A DNA stretch of 64,000 nt from Ramlibacter cellulosilyticus (GCF_014297465.1 NZ_JACORT010000003.1:124001-188000), one strand, 5' to 3'. Positions 25,838 through 35,057 are shown, counted from the stretch's first letter. The notes: a model not told the origin generated them from the letters alone. Program-made: numbers and translations.

Positions 25838-26211
25838 AGACCTACTTCGGCCTGCTGGCGATCCTGTTCCTGGTGGGCGGCGCCTGGCTGCTCGTGCGGC
25901 GCCTCGCCGTCGCGTGGCGCGGCGTGCCCGCGGTGGGCCAGGTGGTCGCCTTCGAGGAACGCCGTGCCGAGCAGCAGGTGCACTACCTGCCGGTGGTCTC
26001 CTTCCGCGACCAGCGCGGCCTCGCGCACTGTTTCACCTCGCCCGCGGGCAGCGCGGACCGCGAGCCCGCGATCGGCTCGATCGTGCCCGTGCGCTACCTG
26101 CCGGACGCACCGGAGCAGGTGTTCATCGTTTCTTCGCTGCACATGTGGGCGGCTCCGGCGGGCTTCTTCGTCCTCGGCCTGGGCTCGCTGCTTGCCTGGA
26201 TCAAGGCCTGA
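25834..26211 (+). CDS. DUF3592 membrane protein
   Basis: The 125-residue protein has one hydrophobic helix at each end (about 4-24 and 103-123) around a beta-rich soluble part with the DUF3592 pattern: GQVVAFEERR, LPVVSFRDQRG and VPVRYLPDAPEQ. The function is unknown. It is the third member of the coupled set starting at 23778, with four bases shared with the gene before it. Confidence 0.8.
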   Translation: MKTYFGLLAILFLVGGAWLLVRRLAVAWRGVPAVGQVVAFEERRAEQQVHYLPVVSFRDQRGLAHCFTSPAGSADREPAIGSIVPVRYLPDAPEQVFIVSSLHMWAAPAGFFVLGLGSLLAWIKA

Positions 26212-26215
26212 CCCG

Positions 26216-26767
26216 ATGCGCACCCAGTACTACACCGCCTGCAGCCTCGACGGCTTCCTCGCCACGCCGGACGACTCGCTCGAGTGGCTGTTCCCGCTCG
26301 GGGACATCAACGACACCAGCTACCCCGGGTTCATCCGCGAAGTCGGCGCGCTGGCGATGGGTTCGTCCACGTACGAGTGGATGTTGCGGCACGTGGTGAA
26401 GGAGGACCGCTCCGGCCCGTGGCCCTACACGCAGCCGACGTGGGTGTTCTCCAGCCGCTCGCTGCCCGACGTGCCGGGCGCGGACATCCGCTTCGTGCGC
26501 GGCGACGTGCGCCCGGTGCACGCGCAGATGGTGGCTGCCGCGGGCGGGCGCAACGTCTGGCTGGTCGGCGGCGGCGAACTGGTGGGGCAGTTCCACGACG
26601 CGGGCCTGCTGGACGAGATCATCGTGCAGGTGGGCTCGGTGACGCTGGGCGCCGGCAAGCCCTTGCTGCCGCGGAAGATCACCTCGCCGTCCCTTCGGCT
26701 CGTATCAGCGCGGAAGGTGGGCGAAGGGTTCGCGGAATTGCGTTATGAGGTGCCGCAGGGCGAGTGA
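26216..26767 (+). CDS. Dihydrofolate reductase-like (RibD C-terminal) protein
   Basis: The 183-residue protein has the RibD_C/DHFR-like layout: YYTACSLDGFLATPD at the N-terminus, GSSTYEWML, FSSRSLP, then NVWLVGGGELVGQF and LDEIIVQV near the end. Many such proteins are NADPH-dependent reductases of unknown substrate; it is too divergent to call folate reductase. The start is four bases after the stop of the DUF3592 gene, so it may be read with that operon. Confidence 0.85.
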   Translation: MRTQYYTACSLDGFLATPDDSLEWLFPLGDINDTSYPGFIREVGALAMGSSTYEWMLRHVVKEDRSGPWPYTQPTWVFSSRSLPDVPGADIRFVRGDVRPVHAQMVAAAGGRNVWLVGGGELVGQFHDAGLLDEIIVQVGSVTLGAGKPLLPRKITSPSLRLVSARKVGEGFAELRYEVPQGE

Positions 26768-26770
26768 TCG

Positions 26771-26789
26771 GGGGTTCGCTGCGCTCACC
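26771..26789. repeat. Fragment of repeat family B
   Basis: GGGGTTCGCTGCGCTCACC is the right-hand part of the family B repeat, directly after the DHFR-like gene. Confidence 0.5.
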
Positions 26790-26989
26790 GAGAGCCAGCG
26801 AAGCCTGCGGGCGGTTCCGTACGCTTGCCGCGGGGATTGTCTGCGTCCGATCCTGGATGTCCATCATGACCACTGCCTCCCGGGCGAAGCCGGCACTCGC
26901 AGTTCAGGATCTGGTTGATTAGGACGATGCCGTCGCTCACCATGAAGTCGTCCGTGACGAGGCGCCGCGCTGGCTCAGGGACACTTCGC

Positions 26990-27288
26990 ATGCACTTCGA
27001 GCCCCTGCACGAATCCACCCTCCCTCTCCTGCACGCCTGGCTGCAACGCCCGCACGTGGCGGCCTGGTGGCAGCCCACGCCGGCGCTGGAGGAGCTGCGC
27101 GAGGACTACTTCGGGGCGGGCGCGGATCCGACCGAAGCCTTCGTCGCGTGGCACGAAGGCGTGCCCATCGGCTTCATCCAGTGCTACGCGACGTCGACAT
27201 CGTGGGCACCCCCGACGGTCCCGCCTTGCTGATGCGCGTGCGCCGCAGAGCGCTGCCCGCGGCGCCCGCCGGTAACTTTTCGTTGTAA
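26990..27288 (+). pseudogene. Broken GNAT / aminoglycoside 6'-acetyltransferase-like gene
   Basis: From the ATG at 26990 about 67 residues (MHFEPLHESTLPLLHAWL, HVAAWWQP, PIGFIQCY) match the N-terminal half of AAC(6')-type acetyltransferases. After QCY the frame runs into an unrelated tail and stops at 27232. In another frame the sequence resumes with [19 protein letters not shown], which resembles the C-terminus of the same family. The acetyl-CoA-binding middle is missing, so an internal deletion with a frame change has destroyed the gene. The 26.79-26.99 kb stretch before it shows nothing I can name. Confidence 0.65.
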
Positions 27289-27358
27289 GTACGCACCTGC
27301 CTCTTTCCGCCGCCGAGCACGCGCCCGAAAATCGGGCAAAGACCCGAAAGGCGGCGAC

Positions 27359-28543
27359 ATGAAATGGATCTTCTGGCCGGCCGTGCGGCTGATGCTGCGG
27401 CTTCCGAACGAGAAGAAGCTGCCCCTGATGATGGTGGTCTTCTACCTGCCGCTCGCGGTTCTGTACTTCGGAACCTCGGAGCAGCTCGCTCCCGCGGCCA
27501 AGGCGTGGCTCGCGGGCGGCGTGCTGCTCGGGCTGTACGTGATGGCCGCGTTCTACCTGCAGGCCAACGAAGGCTGGACGCGCGTGCTGGGCCCCTTCCG
27601 CAAGCTGGCCGACGGCGAGCTCGCGGGCAAGGTGGAGACGCAGGGGCTCGGCGGGCACTTCGGGCTGTTCCTGCGCCTGCTCGGCGACATCAATCGCAAC
27701 CTGGGCCAGATCGTCACGCAGGTGCGCCACAGCTCCGAGGCGGTGGCGCATGCCGCGCGCGAAGTCACCGAAGGCAGCACCGACCTGTCGCGCCGCACCG
27801 AGCAGCAGGCCGCGACGCTGGAGGAGACGGCGGCGGGCATGGAAGAACTCGCCGCCACGGTGCAGCAGAACGCGGAGAACTGCAAGGTGGCCTCCAGCCT
27901 GGCGCAGCGCGCGGAAACCGTCGCCCGTGACGGCGCGCGCGAGGTGCACGGGGTGGTGCAAGGCATGGGACGCATCCAGCAGGGCTCCGACCGCATGGCG
28001 GACATCATCGGCGCCATCGAGGGCATCGCCTTCCAGACGAACATCCTCGCGTTGAATGCGGCGGTCGAGGCCGCGCGCGCCGGCGAGCAGGGCCGCGGCT
28101 TCGCCGTGGTGGCGACCGAGGTGCGCGCGCTGGCACAGCGCAGCGCCGGTGCCGCCAAGGAGATCCGCGCGCTGATCGAGGATTCCGCGAGCGAGATCCG
28201 CGCGGGCAGCCGGCAGGTGGAAGCGGCAGGCAAGGTGATCGACGAGATCGTGACCAGCGTGCACCAGGTGAACGAGCTGATCGGAACCATCGCGACCGCG
28301 TCCACGCAGCAGAGCGTCGGCGTGGGCGAGATCAACCGCGCCATCGTGCAGCTGGAGAGCGTGACGCAGGAGAACGCGGCGCTGGTGGAGGCGGCCGCCT
28401 CCAGCTCGCATGCCTTCCTGCACGAGGCACACCGGCTGACGGAGGTGGTGGCGCGGTTCCGCACGGGGGCGGAGGCCGTGCAGGCGGCGCCACGCCAGCC
28501 TGTGCCCGCGGTGCCGCACGCACAGCCGCGGCTCGCGAACTAG
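27359..28543 (+). CDS. Methyl-accepting chemotaxis protein without a large sensor domain
   Basis: The product has 394 residues. Two membrane helices (about 22-37 and 48-67) are separated by only about ten residues, so there is no periplasmic ligand domain. A HAMP-like linker and a full signalling domain follow, with the highly conserved tip [20 protein letters not shown] and [15 protein letters not shown]. It should form part of a CheA/CheW array. It may sense membrane state or rely on a partner. No C-terminal CheR-binding pentapeptide is visible. Confidence 0.93.
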   Translation: MKWIFWPAVRLMLRLPNEKKLPLMMVVFYLPLAVLYFGTSEQLAPAAKAWLAGGVLLGLYVMAAFYLQANEGWTRVLGPFRKLADGELAGKVETQGLGGHFGLFLRLLGDINRNLGQIVTQVRHSSEAVAHAAREVTEGSTDLSRRTEQQAATLEETAAGMEELAATVQQNAENCKVASSLAQRAETVARDGAREVHGVVQGMGRIQQGSDRMADIIGAIEGIAFQTNILALNAAVEAARAGEQGRGFAVVATEVRALAQRSAGAAKEIRALIEDSASEIRAGSRQVEAAGKVIDEIVTSVHQVNELIGTIATASTQQSVGVGEINRAIVQLESVTQENAALVEAAASSSHAFLHEAHRLTEVVARFRTGAEAVQAAPRQPVPAVPHAQPRLAN

Positions 28544-28558
28544 CGAGGACCGGGACCC

Positions 28559-28795
28559 TCAGCTCGCGGCCGCATCGGGGGGCGCACCCGCCGGGCCGTC
28601 CTTCAGCCGCGCCGCGATGCCATACAGCACCGAGGTCGAGAAGAAGACGAGCGCGGCCATGATGATCCACTCCGCCCAGGCCTCCCACGCCAGCACCGGC
28701 GGGAACAGGCCCACCGCGCGCATCACGGCGATGCTGAAAGACACGCCCAGCACGGGCGTGACGGCCGACAGCACGATCTGGAGGAACTTCCGCAT
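28559..28795 (-). CDS. Small two-helix membrane protein
   Basis: The 78-residue product has two hydrophobic helices (about 5-28 and 38-58). I do not recognise a family. The ATG at 28795 is supported by AGGAG six bases upstream; the longer opening from 28828 adds a stretch without coding character. It is convergent with the MCP gene and diverges from the SRPBCC gene at 28948. Confidence 0.6.
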   Translation of the reverse strand: MRKFLQIVLSAVTPVLGVSFSIAVMRAVGLFPPVLAWEAWAEWIIMAALVFFSTSVLYGIAARLKDGPAGAPPDAAAS

Positions 28796-28947
28796 GGGCT
28801 GCTCCTGGACGGGAAGCGGAGCCGGCATTGTGCGCCCGCACCAGGCGCAGCGCTAGGGTTTTCCCGCGCGGTGCGATGTCGATTTCCGCCATAGTCCCTC
28901 GTCGTGGAAGCAGAGGGTCGTCCTCTGCCTCTTCCAGGGAATCCGTC

Positions 28948-29397
28948 ATGGCCAGCACCAACACCGTCCGCCTGCACCGCGTCCTGCGCGCTGCGCCCGA
29001 TCGCGTCTACCGCGCCTTCCTCGACGCCGACGCCATGTGCAAGTGGCTGCCGCCCTACGGCTTCACCGCCAAGTGCTACCGCCTGGACGCCGAGGTCGGC
29101 GGCGAGTGGCGCATGTCCTTCACGAACTTCGGCTCGAAGCACACCCATGCCTTCGGCGGCAAGTACCTCGAGCTTGTGCCCGGCCAGAAGCTGCGCTACA
29201 CGAGCGCCTTCGACGACCCGCACCTGCCCGGCGAGATGACCACCACCATCGTGCTCACGCCGGTGTCGGTGGGCACCGAGATGCAGGTCACGCAGGAAGG
29301 CATCCCCGCAGTGATCCCGGCGGAAGCGTGCTACCTCGGCTGGCAGGAGTCGCTGCTGCAGCTCGCGCGGCTGGTCGAGCCCGAGATCCCGGGCTGA
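28948..29397 (+). CDS. SRPBCC (AHSA1-like) domain protein
   Basis: The 149-residue START-like protein has the AHSA1 hallmarks: VRLHRVLRAAPDRVYRAFLD, MCKWLPPYGF, GGEWRMSF, GKYLELVPGQKLRYT and the closing GWQESLLQLA. These single-domain proteins bind hydrophobic ligands or act as co-chaperone-like factors; the ligand here is unknown. It is followed after five bases by a VOC protein gene, a common pairing. Confidence 0.9.
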   Translation: MASTNTVRLHRVLRAAPDRVYRAFLDADAMCKWLPPYGFTAKCYRLDAEVGGEWRMSFTNFGSKHTHAFGGKYLELVPGQKLRYTSAFDDPHLPGEMTTTIVLTPVSVGTEMQVTQEGIPAVIPAEACYLGWQESLLQLARLVEPEIPG

Positions 29398-29402
29398 ACG
29401 CC

Positions 29403-29792
29403 ATGCACAAGAGCCGCCTGGGCACCATCGTCATCGACTGCCAGACCGGCGACGTGGAAGCGGCCGCGGCCTTCTGGTCGCAGGCGCTCGGCTGGGAAGC
29501 GCGCGCGCTGTCCGACCCGAACGACGCGCAGTACCGCCTGTTCGACACGCCGGCCGACCAGCCGACGATGCTGGTGCAGGCCGTTTCGCATCCGAGCCGC
29601 GTGCACATCGACATCGAGACCGACGACATCGAGGCCGAGGTGGCGCGGCTCGAGAAGCTGGGCGCCAGGCGCCTGCAGTTCGTCAAGCGCTGGTGGGTCA
29701 TGGAGTCGCCCACGGGCCAGCGCTTCTGCGTCGTGCGCCCGCAGCGCCCCGACTTCGCGGAGCGCGCCAACACCTGGGGCGGGGACCGCTAG
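29403..29792 (+). CDS. VOC family (glyoxalase-like) protein
   Basis: The 129-residue protein has the beta-alpha-beta-beta-beta VOC layout: TIVIDCQTGDVEAAAAFWSQ at the start, YRLFD, VHIDIETDDIEAEVARLEKLGA in the second module, and MESPTGQRFCVVRP. It may be a small dioxygenase, lyase or binding protein. His and Glu positions allow a metal site but the substrate is not readable. The SRPBCC gene is just upstream and a TauE-like permease just downstream, all on one strand. Confidence 0.88.
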   Translation: MHKSRLGTIVIDCQTGDVEAAAAFWSQALGWEARALSDPNDAQYRLFDTPADQPTMLVQAVSHPSRVHIDIETDDIEAEVARLEKLGARRLQFVKRWWVMESPTGQRFCVVRPQRPDFAERANTWGGDR

Positions 29793-29795
29793 CCC

Positions 29796-30518
29796 TTGGA
29801 CCTGCTGCTGGTCCTCGTCGCGGGCCTCTTCGCCGGCACGCTCGGCGGCATCGTGGGCACCGGCTCCTCGCTGGTGCTGATGCCCATCCTCGTGGTGATG
29901 TTCGGGCCGCGGCAGGCCGTGCCGATCATGGCCGTCGCCGCGATTCTGGGCAATCTCGGGCGCGTGCTGGCCTGGCGCCGCGACATCGACTGGCGCGCCT
30001 GTGGTGCGTACTGCGTGACCGCCGTGCCGGGCGCGATGCTCGGGGCACGGCTGCTGCTCACGATCCCGCCGGGCGTCGCGGAAACGGCGCTGGGCGTGTT
30101 CTTCCTGTCGCTGATTCCCGTGCGGCGCTGGCTGCACCGCCACGCGTTCAGGCTCTCGCTGTACCACTTGATGCTGCTGGGGGCGCCCATCGGCCTCCTG
30201 ACCGGGCTGGTCGTGTCGACGGGGCCGATCACCGTGCCGCTGTTCACCTTCTACGGGCTGGAACGCGGCGCGTTCCTGGGCACGGAAGCGGCGGCATCGA
30301 TCGGCATGTACGGCGCGAAGGTGGCGACGTTCCAGGCCTTCGGTGCACTTCCGCTGGAGGTGGTGGTGCAAGGCGTGGGCGTGGGCGCGACGCTGATGGC
30401 GGGCTCGTTCGCGGGCCGCTTCGTCGTGCTCAAGATCTCGCCGGGCGCGTACCGGTCGCTCATCGACGGGTTGATGCTGTGCTCGGGGGTGTCGCTGCTG
30501 TGGGCGGCTGTCCGGTAG
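29796..30518 (+). CDS. TauE/SafE family anion permease
   Basis: The 240-residue membrane protein has about seven or eight helices, with the family pattern GGIVGTGSSLVLMPILVVMFG at the N-terminus and LTGLVVSTGPITVPLFTFYG in the second repeat. Members export or import sulfite, sulfonates or other organic anions. The start is a TTG at 29796, three bases after the VOC stop; no ATG or GTG lies near the first helix. It is probably the third gene of the SRPBCC-VOC operon. Confidence 0.85.
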   Translation: MDLLLVLVAGLFAGTLGGIVGTGSSLVLMPILVVMFGPRQAVPIMAVAAILGNLGRVLAWRRDIDWRACGAYCVTAVPGAMLGARLLLTIPPGVAETALGVFFLSLIPVRRWLHRHAFRLSLYHLMLLGAPIGLLTGLVVSTGPITVPLFTFYGLERGAFLGTEAAASIGMYGAKVATFQAFGALPLEVVVQGVGVGATLMAGSFAGRFVVLKISPGAYRSLIDGLMLCSGVSLLWAAVR

Positions 30519-30555
30519 GGGACGCGGGGTCGCGGGGATGACTGCCGGGGGTGGG

Positions 30556-30672
30556 GCGGTGGGGTTCACTCCGTTCACCTTCCGCGGCTTCGCCGCGCCA
30601 CCCTACGAATGCATGGATTTGTAGGGTGGCCCGGCGAAGCCGGGGAAGGTGAGCGACAGCGAACCCCACCGC
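30556..30672. repeat. Repeat family B, inverted pair
   Basis: An inverted copy (30556-30606, ending GCCACCCTAC) and a direct copy (30621-30672, starting GTAGGGTGGC) are separated by 14 bases and can form a hairpin of about 50 bp. It fills the gap between the TauE-like gene and the thioesterase gene. Related copies are at 35054, 42093, 46597 and 46700. Confidence 0.8.
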
Positions 30673-30694
30673 CAAAGCGAACGCGAGGCCGCCC

Positions 30695-31111
30695 ATGTCC
30701 ATCCCCGATCCCCTTTCATTCGTCCGCGACATCAACGCCACCGCCGCCTTCAACCGCTGGTGCGGCATCCAGGTCCTCTCCGCCGGCGAAGGCCGCGCGG
30801 AGATCGCCGTCGCCTGGCGCGACGACCTCGGACAGTACGCCGGCTTCCTGCACGCCGGCCTGGTCGGCGCGCTGGTCGACACCGCCTGCGGGTTCGCGGC
30901 CGTGACCGTCGTCGGCCGCGTGCTGGCCTCGCATTTCGCGGTGAACTGCCTGCGGCCCGCCGTCGGCGAGCGCTTCATCGCGCGTGCCCGCGTGGTGAAG
31001 CCGGGCAGGACCCAGGTCTTCACCGCCTGCGAGCTCTTCGCCGTCGCCGACGGCGTGGAGAAACTCGTCGCGACCGGCGAGACGCTGCTGACGCCCGTCA
31101 GTCCAGCGTGA
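30695..31111 (+). CDS. PaaI-type hotdog thioesterase
   Basis: The 138-residue hotdog-fold protein has the PaaI-like core GFLHAGLVGALVDTACGFAA followed by SHFAVNCLRPAVGERF and ARVVKPGRTQVF. Members hydrolyse acyl-CoA or aromatic acyl-CoA thioesters as tetramers. The usual catalytic Asp or Glu on the central helix is represented by D in LVDTACG. It overlaps the 3' end of the metallohydrolase gene by 14 bases, tail to tail. Confidence 0.88.
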   Translation: MSIPDPLSFVRDINATAAFNRWCGIQVLSAGEGRAEIAVAWRDDLGQYAGFLHAGLVGALVDTACGFAAVTVVGRVLASHFAVNCLRPAVGERFIARARVVKPGRTQVFTACELFAVADGVEKLVATGETLLTPVSPA

Positions 31112-32456
31112 ACGCCTGCAGGTAGTCGGGCACCGTCACGGTCCACCGCAGGTTGCGCTCGATGCGCTGGCGCAGCGCATCGGCCGCGTCGGGCTCGCCG
31201 TGCGTGATGAAGGTGCGGCGCGGCGCCGAGGGGGCCGTGCGCAGCCAGGCTTCGACGCCGGCCGCATCCGCATGCGCCGAGAGCGCGTCGATGCGCGCCA
31301 CCTCCGCGCGGATGGGAATGTCCTGGCCGTGGATGCGTACGGTCGGCGCGCCGGCCGCCAGTGAAGCACCGCGCGTGCCGCCGGCCTGGAAGCCCACCAG
31401 CAGGATGGTGTTGCGCCGCTCCGGCGCGAAGCGCTCGATGTGGTGCACGACGCGGCCGCCCGTGGCCATGCCGCTGCCGGCGATGATGACCATCGGCCCC
31501 TTGCGTGCGTTGAGCGCGCGCGACTCGTCGGGCGTGCGCACGATCTCCGCGCCGTGGCAGATGCCCTCGCACTCCTCGGCCGAGATCCGCAGTTCCGGCC
31601 GGTGGTGGCGGTACACCTCCAGCGCGTCGGCCGCCATGGGGCTGTTGAGGTAGACCGGCAGGTGGTGGATGCGCTTCGCCTTCTTCAGCAGCTGGATGCC
31701 GTGCAGCAGCGTCTGCGCGCGGCCGACCGCGAAGGCGGGAATGACCAGCGTGCCGCCGCGCGCGGACGTGCGGTTGATGATTTCCGCGAGCTGGTCGAAG
31801 GGGTCCCCGTGCGGGTGCAGGCGGTCGCCGTAGGTCGACTCCACGACGGCATAGTCCGCCTGCGGCATGGGCTCCGGCGCGCGCAGCACCGGGTCGTCGC
31901 CGCGGCCGAGGTCGCCGGAGAACACGATGGACCGCTTGCCGTCCGACAGGTGCACCACCGAGCCGCCGGGCATGTGGCCCGCGTGCGAGAGCCGCCCCGT
32001 GAGCCACGGGACGGGATGGAAGTCTTCGTGCCAGCGCACGGGCTCGAAGCTTTCCAGGCAGCGCACGGCATCGGCGCGCGTGTAGAGGGGCAGCGCGGGC
32101 TCGTGCTTGCTGGTGTGGTGGCGGTTGGCGAACTCCGCTTCCTCCTCCTGCAGGCCGCCGCTGTCCGGCAGCAGGATGCGGCACAGGTCCCGCGTCGCCG
32201 CGCTGCAGAAGATGCGCCCCCGGAAGCCCTGCTTCACCAGCAGCGGCAGGTAGCCGCTGTGGTCGATGTGCGCGTGCGTGAGCACGACGGAGGAGATCTC
32301 GTCCGCGCGCACCGGCAACGGTTCCCAGTTGCGCAGCCGCAGCTGCTTCCAGCCCTGGAAGAGGCCGCAGTCGACGAGCACGGTGCTGCCGCCATGGCGC
32401 AGCAGGTACTTGGAGCCGGTGACGGTGCCGGTGGCACCCAGGAACTGGATCTGCAT
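31098..32456 (-). CDS. Beta-CASP metallo-beta-lactamase-fold hydrolase (RNase/CPSF-like)
   Basis: The 452-residue protein begins with MQIQFLGATGTVTGSKYLL and has the zinc motif H61-x-H63-x-D65-H66 (THAHIDHSG), then SHAGHMPGG and FSGDLGRGDDP. The beta-CASP insertion is shown by ESTYGDR, IPAFAVGRAQ and GSGMATGGR. C-terminal histidines are in SAHAD and THGE. Family members cut RNA in RNA processing or decay; the target here is unknown. The ATG at 32456 is the natural N-terminus of the fold. It diverges from homospermidine synthase. Confidence 0.92.
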   Translation of the reverse strand: MQIQFLGATGTVTGSKYLLRHGGSTVLVDCGLFQGWKQLRLRNWEPLPVRADEISSVVLTHAHIDHSGYLPLLVKQGFRGRIFCSAATRDLCRILLPDSGGLQEEEAEFANRHHTSKHEPALPLYTRADAVRCLESFEPVRWHEDFHPVPWLTGRLSHAGHMPGGSVVHLSDGKRSIVFSGDLGRGDDPVLRAPEPMPQADYAVVESTYGDRLHPHGDPFDQLAEIINRTSARGGTLVIPAFAVGRAQTLLHGIQLLKKAKRIHHLPVYLNSPMAADALEVYRHHRPELRISAEECEGICHGAEIVRTPDESRALNARKGPMVIIAGSGMATGGRVVHHIERFAPERRNTILLVGFQAGGTRGASLAAGAPTVRIHGQDIPIRAEVARIDALSAHADAAGVEAWLRTAPSAPRRTFITHGEPDAADALRQRIERNLRWTVTVPDYLQAFTLD

Positions 32457-32562
32457 GCCCGCACTGTCCGCGCAGCCGCGAGGCTCGCGCTTGCGCTGGA
32501 TCAACCCCATGGCCGCGCAGGCTTGCGCTACGCTGTCCCGGCCGTTTCGTCGGGGAGGAAGC

Positions 32563-33981
32563 ATGGGCGGTCCTCGCAGCCCGGTGTCGTTCGGCGGCCG
32601 GGTCGTCATCGTCGGTTTCGGCAGCATCGCGCAAGGCCTGGTGCCGCTGCTGTTCCAGGCGCTGGGCGTGCAGCCTTCGCAGGTGCTGGTGGTCACCGGC
32701 GTGCCGGACCGCCAGGGCGTGGCGCGCGCGCTCGGCATCGAGCTGCGCGTCCATCGCCTCACGCAAGCCAACCACGCACAGGTGCTGCGGCCGCTGCTGC
32801 GCGCGGGCGACTTCCTCCTCAACCTCGCCGTCGACGTGTGCAGCCTGGACCTCGTGCGCCTGTGCCACAGCTGCGGCGCGTTCTACCTCGATGCGGACAA
32901 CCAGCCCTGGCCCGGCCGCTACGAGAACGCGGCGCTGCCGCCGTCGCAGCGCTCCAACTACGCGCTGCGCGAGGAGATGCTCGCCTATGGCCGCGACCAT
33001 CCGCATGCGCCTACCGCCTGCATCACGCAAGGTGCGAACCCGGGGCTGGTGAACTCCTTCCTGAAGGTGGCGCTGCTCGCCATGGCCGCCGACCTGCGCG
33101 TGGATGTGCGCACGCCCGAGAACCGGCGCGAGTGGGCTGCGCTCGCCCGCCGGCTCGACGTCAAGGTGATCCACGTGGCCGAGCGCGACACGCAGACCAC
33201 GCCGCAGCGGCGCCGGCGCGGCGAGTTCGTCAACACCTGGTCCGTCGATGCCTTCGTCGACGAGGGCCTGCAGCCCGCGGAGCTGGGCTGGGGCACGCAC
33301 GAGCGGCACTGGCCCCCCGATGCGCAGCGCCACGGCTACGGCTGCGACGCGGCCATCCTGCTGGATCGCCCGGGGATGGGCACGCGCGTGCGCAGCTGGG
33401 CGCCCCTGGAAGGCCCGTACCAGGGCTTCCTGGTGACGCACGCGGAGTCGATCTCGATCGCCGACTTCCTCACGGTGCGCGAGGCGGGGCAGGTGGCGTA
33501 CCGGCCGACGGTGCATTACGCCTACCACCCTTGCGACGACGCCGTGGCTTCCATCCACGAGCTGGCCGGGCGTCACTGGCGGTTGCAGGGGCGGCAGCGC
33601 ATCCTGCGCGAGGAGATCAGCGAAGGCCGCGACGAGCTGGGCGTGCTGCTCATGGGCAATGCGCGCGGCGTCTACTGGTACGGCTCGCGGCTCGCGATCG
33701 AGCAGGCGCGTGCGCTGCTGCCGTTCAACAACGCGACGTCCCTGCAGGTGGCGGCCGGCATCCTCGGCGCGATGGTGTGGGCCTTGCAGAACCCGGAGCG
33801 CGGGGTGGTGGAGCCGGACGCGGTCGACCACCGCGTGGTGATGGAGGCTGCCATGCCCTGGCTGGGCGAGGTGGTCGGCGTGTGGGGCGACTGGACGCCA
33901 CTGAAGGACCGCAGCCCCCTGTTCCCTGAGCCGCGCGACGGCGGCGACCCCTGGCAGTTCGTCAATTTCCGCGTCGGCTGA
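32563..33981 (+). CDS. hss: Homospermidine synthase
   Basis: The 472-residue protein starts with a Rossmann motif (VVIVGFGSIAQG) and carries the bacterial homospermidine synthase segments YLDADNQPWPGRY, TQGANPGLVNSF, HYAYHPCDDAVASIHE and NATSLQVAAGIL. It makes homospermidine from putrescine in an NAD-dependent transfer in the cytoplasm. Length matches the family. The start at 32563 follows GGGAGGAA. No other polyamine gene is adjacent. Confidence 0.93.
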   Translation: MGGPRSPVSFGGRVVIVGFGSIAQGLVPLLFQALGVQPSQVLVVTGVPDRQGVARALGIELRVHRLTQANHAQVLRPLLRAGDFLLNLAVDVCSLDLVRLCHSCGAFYLDADNQPWPGRYENAALPPSQRSNYALREEMLAYGRDHPHAPTACITQGANPGLVNSFLKVALLAMAADLRVDVRTPENRREWAALARRLDVKVIHVAERDTQTTPQRRRRGEFVNTWSVDAFVDEGLQPAELGWGTHERHWPPDAQRHGYGCDAAILLDRPGMGTRVRSWAPLEGPYQGFLVTHAESISIADFLTVREAGQVAYRPTVHYAYHPCDDAVASIHELAGRHWRLQGRQRILREEISEGRDELGVLLMGNARGVYWYGSRLAIEQARALLPFNNATSLQVAAGILGAMVWALQNPERGVVEPDAVDHRVVMEAAMPWLGEVVGVWGDWTPLKDRSPLFPEPRDGGDPWQFVNFRVG

Positions 33982-34091
33982 GCCGTTGCTGGCTCTTCGG
34001 CAGGGATACCACACACGATTGCACGCGATTCCTACAGGCAAGACCCTGTCATGGCGGGACCATGGGTTCACCTCTACCATGGGACCATCGC

Positions 34092-35057
34092 ATGCCTGAA
34101 GTGAAGCAGGAGCCTGCCAGCCAATCCATGGACGCGACCCGCAAGCCGCCTCCCGCCGCCGCCAGGCCGCCGCTCGACGCGCGGCTCACGGAACAGCGCA
34201 ATCCGCGCAGCATGCGGATCGACCAGCTGTCGTCGCTCGAGATCGTCGATCTCGTCAACGCGGAGGACCGCCTCGTGGCGGCCGCCGTGAGCGACGAACG
34301 CGTGCAGATCGCGCGCGCGATCGACCTCGTCGTCGACGGCTTCCGCCGCGGCGGCCGCCTGATCTACGTCGGTGCCGGCACGTCGGGCCGCCTCGGCGTG
34401 CTCGACGCCTCGGAGATGCCGCCCACGTACCGCACCGACCCGGAGATGGTGCAAGGCGTGATGGCCGGCGGTTACGAGGCGCTCCTGCGTGCGCAGGAAG
34501 GCGCCGAAGACCATCCGGAAGACGGTGCCGCCGCCATGGACGAGCGCAGCATCGACGACAAGGACTTCGTGCTGGGCATCGCCGCCTCCGGTACCACGCC
34601 TTACGTGCACGGCGCGCTGAAGCGCGCGCGCGAGCGCGGGGCGCGCACCGGTTTCCTGCTGTGCACCTACCCGTCGGAAGAACTGCTGCAGGCCCACGAC
34701 GTGGTCATCGCGCCGCTGGTGGGGCCGGAGGTCGTGACGGGCTCCACGCGCATGAAGGCGGGGACCGCGACCAAGATGGTGCTGAACATGCTGAGCACCG
34801 GCGCGATGGTGCGCATGGGCAAGGTCTACGGCAACCTGATGGTGGACCTGCAGGTCACCTGCCAGAAGCTGCAGGACCGGGGCGAACGCATCCTGATGGA
34901 AACCGTCGGCGTGGATCGCGCCGAGGCCGAGCGCCTGCTCGAAGCATCGGGCGGCCACGTGAAGACCGCGATCGTCATGAAGCGCTTCGGCGTGGATGCG
35001 GCGGAAGCGCGGAGGAAGATCGAGCAGGCGGGTGGGGCGATCGGCGCGTTGAAGTAG
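34092..35057 (+). CDS. murQ: N-acetylmuramic acid 6-phosphate etherase
   Basis: The 321-residue SIS-domain enzyme cleaves the lactyl ether of MurNAc-6-phosphate to GlcNAc-6-phosphate and lactate in cell-wall recycling. Seen motifs: TEQRNPRSMRIDQLSSLEIV, IYVGAGTSGRLGVLDASEMPPT (catalytic Glu), GIAASGTTPYV, STRMKAGTATKMVLNML and GHVKTAIVM. The start may be 34092 or the internal ATG at 34128; the first 30 residues are not conserved in the family. The stop codon TAG lies within the family B repeat that follows. Confidence 0.95.
   Translation: MPEVKQEPASQSMDATRKPPPAAARPPLDARLTEQRNPRSMRIDQLSSLEIVDLVNAEDRLVAAAVSDERVQIARAIDLVVDGFRRGGRLIYVGAGTSGRLGVLDASEMPPTYRTDPEMVQGVMAGGYEALLRAQEGAEDHPEDGAAAMDERSIDDKDFVLGIAASGTTPYVHGALKRARERGARTGFLLCTYPSEELLQAHDVVIAPLVGPEVVTGSTRMKAGTATKMVLNMLSTGAMVRMGKVYGNLMVDLQVTCQKLQDRGERILMETVGVDRAEAERLLEASGGHVKTAIVMKRFGVDAAEARRKIEQAGGAIGALK

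Noticed and set aside
26785..27078. 97-codon minus-strand frame before the broken acetyltransferase
   Set aside because: It overlaps the acetyltransferase remnant, lacks a ribosome site and matches no family I know; composition is inconclusive.
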